From Sulfurimonas sp. (GTDB lineage: Bacteria; Campylobacterota; Campylobacteria; Campylobacterales; Sulfurimonadaceae): 8,144 nt of DNA. Of this stretch, positions 1-4,679 are shown one piece after another. A model generated the notes under the pieces. It saw only the letters and a list, made by a program, of their open reading frames with translations, did no database searches and was not told the origin of the DNA. Both the position numbers and the translations under genes were made by a program. Where the stretch lies: positions 1 through 8,144 of the forward strand of contig JALTUB010000070.1 in assembly GCA_027047745.1 (NCBI GenBank). The letters run 5' to 3'. Position 1 is the first letter of the stretch, and the number at the start of each line of letters is the position of its first letter.

Positions 1-69
1 CAAACTTTCCTAAAACTTCAACTCGAAGTCTCTTAAGGCCTTTTAAACAAGGTCTCTTTGTTTGTGGAT
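1..69 (-). other. Probable untranslated leader of the next transcription unit
   Basis: This is the region transcribed from the promoter at 74-102. It contains a small hairpin (arms 15-19 and 25-29, ACTTC/GAAGT, loop 20-24), an AAGGCCTT palindrome (35-42), and a direct repeat of AAGAGAC (minus strand; plus coordinates 28-34 and 52-58). No open frame with a Shine-Dalgarno sequence is seen. It may be the 5' leader of an rRNA operon; no mature RNA sequence can be recognised before the edge. Confidence 0.4.
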
Positions 70-73
70 GGGA

Positions 74-102
74 ATTATAGGGGGTTGTTGCTTAATTGTC
101 GC
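74..102 (-). promoter_or_regulatory. Outward sigma70-type promoter, possibly of an rRNA or stable-RNA operon
   Basis: On the minus strand there is a perfect -10 TATAAT (79-74), a 17-nt spacer (96-80) and a -35 GCGACA (102-97, 4 of 6 to TTGACA). The -10 is followed by a C-rich discriminator, TCCCATCCA, as in promoters under stringent growth-rate control. The predicted start is near 66-69. Between there and the window edge no start codon with a ribosome-binding site is seen, and the transcript has small hairpins, which suggests an untranslated leader of a stable RNA. The gene it drives lies outside the window, so its identity is an inference. Confidence 0.6.
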
Positions 103-109
103 TTAATTG
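90..109. repeat. 9-bp direct repeat with 11-bp period over the outward -35 box
   Basis: GCTTAATTG occurs at 90-98 and again at 101-109 (CAATTAAGC on the minus strand). The start-to-start spacing is 11 bp, close to one helical turn. The repeat straddles the -35 hexamer of the promoter at 74-102. It could be a binding site for a dimeric regulator or a local duplication. The repeat is seen directly; the role is speculative. Confidence 0.5.
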
Positions 110-247
110 GTGGGGGAAGTTTTTAAATTCTTATTTTTATGTTTTTATTTAAAAACACTTGGATATATTAGTTAATATATTTTTTGTAAATAGTTGATTT
201 TTGTGGTTTACTTAGAGTTAGAAGGTTTAAATTTTTAGGAGTAAGTG
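103..247. other. AT-rich intergenic DNA with palindromes, no gene
   Basis: No gene is supported here. It holds two inverted repeats: GTTTTT/AAAAAC with arms 141-146 and 151-156, and ATATATTA/TAATATAT with arms 163-170 and 173-180 and a 2-nt centre. The second is followed on the plus strand by a T-run (180-185). The segment separates the end of the rplS operon from the outward promoter. It may contribute DNA bending or a weak terminator. The base composition alone could produce such repeats. Confidence 0.4.
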
Positions 248-274
248 ACTTAGAAGAATTATTTTCTTCTAAGT
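248..274 (-). terminator. Stem-loop across the rplS stop codon, possible operon 3' end
   Basis: The arms 264-274 and 248-258 are perfect reverse complements (11 bp, CTTAGAAGA core), and the loop 259-263 lies over the rplS stop codon. In the minus-strand transcript it is followed by CACTTACTCCTAAAAATTT, not by a U-run, so it is not a textbook intrinsic terminator. It may act as a 3' processing or stability hairpin, or as a weak terminator. The structure itself is certain from the sequence; the function is inferred. Confidence 0.45.
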
Positions 275-618
275 TCTTTAATACGAGCTTTTTTACCAGC
301 AAGATCACGAAGGTAAAATAATTTAGCACGACGAACACGACCACGACGAATTACTTTTATCTCTTCAATTGAATCAGAGTAAGTTGGGAATATTCTTTCA
401 ATACCAACACCATTTGCTCCAATTTTGCGTACTGTAATTGTTTCTCCAGTACCTTGACCACGCTTTGCAATACATACACCTTCGTATGCTTGAATACGAG
501 ATTTGTCACCCTCTTTAATTGTAACTGCTAAACGAACAGTATCACCAGCACGAAAATCTGGAATATTTTTCTCAGTTAATTGTGCTTTTTCAAAGTTTTC
601 TATATACTTATTTCTCAT
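259..618 (-). CDS. rplS: 50S ribosomal protein L19
   Basis: A 119-residue L19, full length, with the typical FRAGDTVRLAVTIKEG (22-37), the SRIQAYEGVCIAKRGQGTGET stretch (39-59), VRKIGANGVGIERIFPTYS (63-81) and the basic RRGRVRRAKLFYLRDL tail (91-106). L19 lies at the 30S-50S interface. The ATG overlaps the end of trmD by 11 nt and is preceded by AAGGA 6 nt upstream, inside trmD, so the start is well fixed. It is the last gene of the operon. Its final four sense codons and stop form the upstream arm and part of the loop of a perfect 11-bp stem-loop, which may protect or define the mRNA 3' end. Confidence 0.98.
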   Translation of the reverse strand: MRNKYIENFEKAQLTEKNIPDFRAGDTVRLAVTIKEGDKSRIQAYEGVCIAKRGQGTGETITVRKIGANGVGIERIFPTYSDSIEEIKVIRRGRVRRAKLFYLRDLAGKKARIKELRRK

Positions 619-1312
619 AAGATGTCCTTGTTCTATGCTTTAAAAGCTGCTCTGGCCTGAAAAATTTCGTCTTACATTCAGACAGCTCTAATTTTAGTGA
701 GCGAATTTTACTATGATTTCCCTTTAAGTATTCTGATGGTACTGCAATTTCTTTAAAATTGTTTGGTTTTGAAAAGGATGGTGCTTCAAGAAGTGGCGTT
801 TCAAAGCTTTCCACACTTAATGAATCACTATTTCCTAATACGCCTTTTATATTCCTACTGACTGCATCGCAGACAACTAAGGAAGCAAGTTCACCACCTG
901 TCAATATATAATCACCAATTGAAAAAACTTCATCAGCATACTTTTCTATTACTCTCTCGTCAATACCTTCATACCTTCCACTCACGAAAGCTATGTGTTC
1001 TTTTTTTGCCAATCTTTTTGCATCATTTTGTTTAAATGTTTTAGCTACAGGTGTTAAAAATATAACATGTACATTTTTATCATCTTTTTTCAGACTATCT
1101 AAAGCGTCAAAAAGAGGTTGTGGATTCATAACCATTCCAGCTCCACCACCAACCGCTGTATCATCTACTTTCATATGCTTATTTTGAGAGTAATCTCTTG
1201 GATTTAGATAATTTATATCTAATATATCTTTATCTATGGCTCGTTTTAAGATAGAATCTTGAAAATAACCTTCAACAAGGTTTGAAAAAAGTGTAACAAA
1301 TGTATATTTCAT
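608..1312 (-). CDS. trmD: tRNA (guanine-N1)-methyltransferase TrmD
   Basis: TrmD uses S-adenosylmethionine to make m1G37 next to the anticodon of tRNAs reading CNN codons, which prevents +1 frameshifting; it is essential in most bacteria. The 234-residue protein has the SPOUT trefoil-knot motifs: VDDTAVGGGAGMVM (49-62), LTPVAKTF (86-93), SGRYEGIDERV (111-121), GDYILTGGELA (133-143), DAVSRNIKGVLG (149-160) and LKGNHSKIRSL (196-206). Aligned by eye to E. coli and H. influenzae TrmD, Arg153 matches the conserved Arg154, but the residue at the catalytic Asp169 position (EDSF) is Glu168 (VESF). That may be a clade-specific conservative change. The C-terminal helical domain is slightly short. The start follows the rimM stop with no gap (TAAATG), and its 3' end overlaps rplS by 11 nt and carries the rplS ribosome-binding site. 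Confidence 0.97.
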   Translation of the reverse strand: MKYTFVTLFSNLVEGYFQDSILKRAIDKDILDINYLNPRDYSQNKHMKVDDTAVGGGAGMVMNPQPLFDALDSLKKDDKNVHVIFLTPVAKTFKQNDAKRLAKKEHIAFVSGRYEGIDERVIEKYADEVFSIGDYILTGGELASLVVCDAVSRNIKGVLGNSDSLSVESFETPLLEAPSFSKPNNFKEIAVPSEYLKGNHSKIRSLKLELSECKTKFFRPEQLLKHRTRTSYEK

Positions 1313-1858
1313 TTATGAAGCTTCTAAAATATCCATAGCTCCATGAACATGAATAATCTTTTTATCAACATCAATATCAACTTTAAAAGGTAAGATATAA
1401 GGTATAAGAAAACTTTTTGGTAGTCCTTTATCAACTAATACAACATCAGTTGCAACACTCAAATAATCATGCAGTGTTAATCTTTCAATTTCTTTTACTA
1501 CACCCAATAAAGTTTCATTTTCATAAACTTTACAATCTTCTATATCAAACCAAAAATTTTCACCATCTTCAAGATGGCAATCTTTTCTTGTTTGTTCATA
1601 AGTCGTAAATAGTTTTGCATTTGTAAATTTTTTACAATCTTCTGGATTTTGAAGTCCATTGATTTTAACAAGTCCCTTGTCTAAATCCACATCTGTTAAA
1701 GTTATTTTATCTTTTTTGTTGATTAAAAAACTGGAGTTTTTTTTAAATTGTTCAGGAAAGTCACATTTGATGTGAAACTTCATATCGCCTTTTATACCGA
1801 CTGTTTTGCCGATAGTTGCGATATGAAGAAGTTTGTTCTCTTTAAGCTGCTTCGACAT
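1313..1858 (-). CDS. rimM: Ribosome maturation factor RimM
   Basis: A 181-residue protein that helps mature the head of the 30S subunit and binds ribosomal protein S19 in characterised species. The N-terminal half (about 9-95) is the RimM barrel with HIATIGKTVGIKGD (12-25). The C-terminal half is the PRC-barrel, with FWFDIEDCKVY (102-112), a G-V-hydrophobic strand (LGVVKEI), FLIPYI (150-155) and a DILEAS end. It diverges from the E. coli protein, as expected for this clade, but the length is normal. The chosen ATG is inside the end of khpA (17-nt overlap). Upstream there is only a weak AAGAG, and no other ATG lies before the conserved core, so coupled re-initiation is the likely mechanism. 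The stop abuts the trmD start directly as TAAATG. Confidence 0.93.
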   Translation of the reverse strand: MSKQLKENKLLHIATIGKTVGIKGDMKFHIKCDFPEQFKKNSSFLINKKDKITLTDVDLDKGLVKINGLQNPEDCKKFTNAKLFTTYEQTRKDCHLEDGENFWFDIEDCKVYENETLLGVVKEIERLTLHDYLSVATDVVLVDKGLPKSFLIPYILPFKVDIDVDKKIIHVHGAMDILEAS

Positions 1859-2078
1859 TTATACGGTAACTCTTACCATCTTTAGCTTTACAACCAGAAA
1901 TGACAGTTTTTATAGCACCAATCATCTTGCCACTTTTACCAATCAATTTTCCTATATCGGATTGATCAGCATAGAGAACTATTTCTGTTATTTCATCGCC
2001 TTGCAATACTTTTACTTTAATATCATCAGGTTTTGATACTACAAGTCTTGCAAATTGTGCGACAAAATCAGCAACCAT
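1842..2078 (-). CDS. khpA: KH-domain RNA-binding protein KhpA
   Basis: A 78-residue single KH domain. The core GKLIGKSGKMIGAIKTVI (43-60) contains the GxxG loop (Gly47-Lys-Ser-Gly50), which holds single-stranded RNA, flanked by the predicted helices. Length and position between rpsP and rimM match KhpA (older name YlqC), known in Gram-positives as a partner of KhpB/EloR in RNA binding and cell elongation. From memory, C. jejuni has the same gene at this point (cj0711). No clear Shine-Dalgarno sequence precedes the ATG, and the upstream rpsP stop is only 2 nt away, so translation probably depends on coupling with rpsP. Its 3' end overlaps rimM by 17 nt. The RNA targets in this organism are unknown. 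Confidence 0.93.
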   Translation of the reverse strand: MVADFVAQFARLVVSKPDDIKVKVLQGDEITEIVLYADQSDIGKLIGKSGKMIGAIKTVISGCKAKDGKSYRINVEAA

Positions 2079-2080
2079 GA

Positions 2081-2308
2081 TTAACGACCAGTTATCTTTT
2101 TAACACGGTCACTCATTTGTGCGCCAGTGCTTAACCAATAATCTAATCTTTCATTATCAACTACTAAAGTTTTCTCTTCATTCATTGGGTTATAGTGTCC
2201 AATAAGTTCAATCCAACCACCATCTCTACGCTTACGGCTATCTGTTACCGCAATTCTATAAAACGGTTGTTTTTTTCTTCCCATACGAGTAAGTCTAATT
2301 ACTGTCAT
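2081..2308 (-). CDS. rpsP: 30S ribosomal protein S16
   Basis: A 75-residue protein of full length for S16, with the family signature MTVIRLTRMGRKKQPFYRI at the N terminus, then VTDSRKRRDGGWIELIGHYNP and a short C-terminal part including SDRVKKITGR. S16 binds 16S rRNA early in 30S assembly. The start has AAGGAA about 6 nt upstream. It leads the rpsP-khpA-rimM-trmD-rplS set, the classic ribosome and tRNA maturation operon (E. coli has rpsP-rimM-trmD-rplS). It is preceded by a 208-nt non-coding stretch with a near-consensus promoter and two hairpins, a place where regulation of ribosomal protein operons is often found. The khpA start lies 3 nt past its stop. Confidence 0.98.
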   Translation of the reverse strand: MTVIRLTRMGRKKQPFYRIAVTDSRKRRDGGWIELIGHYNPMNEEKTLVVDNERLDYWLSTGAQMSDRVKKITGR

Positions 2309-2478
2309 ATTATTTCCTTAGTTAGATTTTCATCTATTTTAAATTTGTGGGGTACTGTTTTGCAGAATGAATATAAAATTATATTTATTGTGCCTCTTAC
2401 CGCCAGTTGGCGTAGTATATCTTGATTTAACAAGATACCTTCTAATCACAGAGGGATTATTTCAGAAGTTATTACGAT
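2309..2478 (-). promoter_or_regulatory. Structured 5' leader of rpsP
   Basis: This non-coding leader holds two adjacent hairpins in the transcript. One has arms 2431-2437 and 2418-2424 (CTTG at the loop side, 7 bp plus a G-U pair, 6-nt loop). The other has arms 2409-2412 and 2401-2404 (CGCC/GGCG, 4-nt loop AACT). Neither is followed by a U-run, so simple attenuation is not evident. A second TATAAT (2383-2378) lies in the leader but has no good -35. No SRP RNA, tRNA or known riboswitch pattern is recognised. It may host autoregulation of the operon. Confidence 0.45.
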
Positions 2479-2484
2479 GGCGAA

Positions 2485-2513
2485 ATTATATCGAACTTTT
2501 ACTTAAATGTAAA
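2485..2513 (-). promoter_or_regulatory. Promoter of the rpsP-khpA-rimM-trmD-rplS operon
   Basis: On the minus strand, TTTACA (2513-2508, 5 of 6 to the -35 consensus) is followed by a 17-nt spacer and a perfect TATAAT (2490-2485), starting just 3 nt after the ffh stop. The predicted start is near 2478, giving a leader of about 170 nt before rpsP. The -10 has the same surroundings, TCGATATAATT, as the ffh promoter. A bulged 8-bp hairpin (arms 2509-2516 and 2494-2502) overlaps this promoter and could also sit at the ffh mRNA 3' end. Confidence 0.72.
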
Positions 2514-2516
2514 GTT

Positions 2517-3872
2517 TTAGCGAGGAATTCCACCCATACCACCAGCTCCACCCATTTGTCCCATCATAGATTGTAAATCTTTCATTCCCTGTTTTCCAGA
2601 GAATTTCTTAGCCATTTTACCTGCATTTTTAAACTGCTTTATCATTCTATTTATCTCTATTTGAGTAAGACCACAACCAACTGCTATTCTCTGTTTTCTT
2701 GAGTTATTTAATAGCTCGGGGTTTTCTCTCTCTTTTGCTGTCATTGATGAGACCATAGCTTTGATATTTTTTAGCTCACTTGAGTTTTCAAAATCATAAT
2801 CTTTAATAGCTTTAGACATATTTCCCATACCAGGAATCATTCCCATAATAGAGCTCATGCTACCCATCTTCTTCATACTTTCCATCTGTTCTAAAAAGTC
2901 ATTAAAATTAAATTTACCTTTTTTAATCTTCTGAGTCATTCTTTTAGCAGTTTTCTCATCAATGGCATTAGCAGTTTTTTCAGCAAGACCTTCAACATCT
3001 CCAAAACCCATTAAACGATTAACAATACGCTCTGGGATAAAGACTTCCAAGTCCTCCATCTTCTCACCATTACCGATAAAACGCAATGGAACTTTTACTT
3101 GAGAAGAGAGTCCTAATGCAACCCCACCCTTAGAATCTCCATCATATTTAGAAAGTATGACACCATCGATGCCTATTTTTTCTTTAAATGTGGTAGCTGT
3201 TCTTATCGCATCTTGTCCTGTTAAGGAGTCTGCAACATAAAATATTTCACTTGGATTTGCAACTTTTTTTACAGCTTCAAGTTCACTCATAAGTTCATCA
3301 TCAATAGCTAAACGACCAGCTGTATCTATAAGAACTACATCATAGATACCTTGGTTTGCATGTTTTAGAGCTGCATTTACAACATCTACAGGATTCTTTG
3401 TTGCTTCATCTTCATAAAGTTCTACTTCTATTTGGGATGAAATTTGACGAAGTTGTTCTACTGCTGCTAAACGCTGTAGGTCAGCTGCAACCATCAAAAC
3501 TTTTTTTTGCTTATTTTTTAAATATGTCGCAAGTTTTCCAGTTGTTGTTGTTTTACCTGAACCCTGTAAACCTGTCATGAGTATCACGGTTGGAGGGTTT
3601 GGAGCGAAGATAAAACCTTTATTTCCACCAATCTCTAAAAGATCATAAAGCCCTTCTTTCATCGCTTCTAAGAACTGATCTTTTCCAATGCCGTTAGCTT
3701 TAGTTTTCAGTTCAACTTTTGCGATAAGTTCTTTAACTACTTTATGGTTTACATCTGCTCGTAATAAATTCTTTTTAAGTTCATTAAGAGCTTTAGAGAG
3801 TGCTTTTTCATCATCGTAGAAACGAATCTTATTTATAGCACTTGTAAATGATTCTGTTAGAGCACCAAACAT
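2517..3872 (-). CDS. ffh: Signal recognition particle GTPase Ffh (SRP54)
   Basis: Ffh binds SRP RNA and signal sequences of nascent inner-membrane proteins and delivers ribosomes to FtsY. The 451-residue protein has the N domain (about 1-90, with ALNELKKNLLRADVN), the GTPase G domain and the M domain (about 300-451). G-domain motifs are GLQGSGKT (101-108), DLQR (131-134), DTAGR (183-187), SKYD (241-244) and GDSKGG (245-250). The M domain contains the Met/Gly-rich finger around MGSMSSIMGMIPGMGNM (336-352), the RNA-binding helix region SRKQRIAVGCGLTQIEINRM (391-410) and a Gly/Met-rich tail ending GGMGGIPR. Length and layout are normal. Small departures from consensus are DLQRLAA where many bacteria have RPAA, SKYD rather than TKxD, and GCG rather than GSG. 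I recall the first also in H. pylori Ffh, so it is probably a clade trait. The start has AAGGAG 5 nt upstream. It has its own likely promoter and is followed by the rpsP leader. Confidence 0.98.
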   Translation of the reverse strand: MFGALTESFTSAINKIRFYDDEKALSKALNELKKNLLRADVNHKVVKELIAKVELKTKANGIGKDQFLEAMKEGLYDLLEIGGNKGFIFAPNPPTVILMTGLQGSGKTTTTGKLATYLKNKQKKVLMVAADLQRLAAVEQLRQISSQIEVELYEDEATKNPVDVVNAALKHANQGIYDVVLIDTAGRLAIDDELMSELEAVKKVANPSEIFYVADSLTGQDAIRTATTFKEKIGIDGVILSKYDGDSKGGVALGLSSQVKVPLRFIGNGEKMEDLEVFIPERIVNRLMGFGDVEGLAEKTANAIDEKTAKRMTQKIKKGKFNFNDFLEQMESMKKMGSMSSIMGMIPGMGNMSKAIKDYDFENSSELKNIKAMVSSMTAKERENPELLNNSRKQRIAVGCGLTQIEINRMIKQFKNAGKMAKKFSGKQGMKDLQSMMGQMGGAGGMGGIPR

Positions 3873-3911
3873 ACGCTCTCCTTAAAATTTATTTAGATGT
3901 AAAATCTGCGA

Positions 3912-3917
3912 ATTATA
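3912..3917 (-). promoter_or_regulatory. Likely -10 element of the ffh promoter
   Basis: A perfect TATAAT on the minus strand lies in the 68-nt gap before ffh, within TCGATATAATT followed by CGC, the same context as in the rpsP promoter. No convincing -35 is found 16-18 nt upstream (GAGAGC at 17 nt). Weak -35 boxes are common for sigma70 promoters of Campylobacterota. The predicted start is near 3905, giving a leader of about 33 nt that contains the AAGGAG site of ffh. Confidence 0.55.
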
Positions 3918-3940
3918 TCGAGAATATTCTTTAAGCTCTC

Positions 3941-4675
3941 TTACTCAAAGTTTACAAATACTTTAGGTTCAGGCGATACAAACTCCATACCTAGAAGTCT
4001 AACTTTATAAGCATGTAGCATTACTCTTTTAGCACGACGACCACCATACTGCTCATCGCCAATAATAGAGTGGTCAATGTAACGAAGGTGTGTTCTTATC
4101 TGGTGTGTTCTTCCATTGTGGATAATACACTTAACTTTTGTTTTGTTAGCACTTACAATATCTGGAAAAAATTCTGTTCTTGCTGGTTTTCCTTTGCCTG
4201 AAACATTGGAGTAAGCTTTGTTGTTTTTTCTCTGAGTTAGTATAGCTTTATCAACTTCTATAGGTTCGCTTATAATTCCCTCAACCCACGCTATATACTC
4301 TTTATAAACATTGTCTTTCTTAAACTCTTTTATCGCTTTTTGACGGAACTCTTCATTTTTCACCAACATTAGAACACCACTTGTTTCACGATCAAGTCTA
4401 TGAAGCAGAACTGCTGGTTTATACATTCTCTCTATCTCATCAGAGTTAACAAATGCTGGTTTATCCACAACCAAAATATCATCATTTTCATAGATTGGTT
4501 TTGCTTTTTCTATCTTCATGACACGAAATATAGTTTTAACATCTATATCTCCACGAGCTATCATTACCTTTTTGTTTCCAACATACACTAAACCACGGTC
4601 AATCATTGACTTTGCTTGTGAGTTTGAGATTCCCTCTTGAAGTGCTAGTATTTTATATGCTTTTTCTGTTGCCAT
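3941..4675 (-). CDS. RluA-family RNA pseudouridine synthase
   Basis: A 244-residue enzyme that isomerises specific uridines to pseudouridine in RNA. The catalytic domain contains LHRLDRETSG (91-100), with Asp95 the expected catalytic nucleophile, VDKPAFV (70-76, the usual DKPxG-like strand, here with Ala-Phe instead of the common Gly), and GRTHQIRTHL (188-197) followed by IIGDEQYG (204-211). Residues about 5-50 resemble a small S4-type RNA-binding region that RluA-family enzymes often carry. The RNA target cannot be assigned: RluC, RluD and tRNA-modifying members share these motifs, and the Campylobacterota copies are not simple RluD orthologues. The start ATG lies 5 nt after the waaA stop, with AGGA near the end of waaA, which indicates the same transcript. 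The stop is followed by a 68-nt gap with the apparent ffh promoter. Confidence 0.92.
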   Translation of the reverse strand: MATEKAYKILALQEGISNSQAKSMIDRGLVYVGNKKVMIARGDIDVKTIFRVMKIEKAKPIYENDDILVVDKPAFVNSDEIERMYKPAVLLHRLDRETSGVLMLVKNEEFRQKAIKEFKKDNVYKEYIAWVEGIISEPIEVDKAILTQRKNNKAYSNVSGKGKPARTEFFPDIVSANKTKVKCIIHNGRTHQIRTHLRYIDHSIIGDEQYGGRRAKRVMLHAYKVRLLGMEFVSPEPKVFVNFE

Positions 4676-4679
4676 TATC

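Noticed and set aside
1..15. Resemblance of the minus-strand end (GGAAAGTTTG) to the 16S rRNA 5' end (AGAGTTTGATC)
   Set aside because: One mismatch within a short match, cut off by the window edge, and a leader of only ~65 nt would be short for an rRNA operon. Not enough to call a 16S gene.
327..350. Direct repeat CACGACGAA (327-335 and 342-350)
   Set aside because: It encodes the Arg-rich tail of L19 and reflects repeated Arg codons.
2309..2516. SRP RNA gene next to ffh
   Set aside because: The conserved GGAAG/AGCAG tetraloop helix of bacterial SRP RNA is absent on both strands.
2195..2576. Plus-strand open frames covering the ffh-rpsP gap
   Set aside because: No recognisable domain or start signal, and they run into the antisense of rpsP and ffh; the gap is better read as a minus-strand leader.
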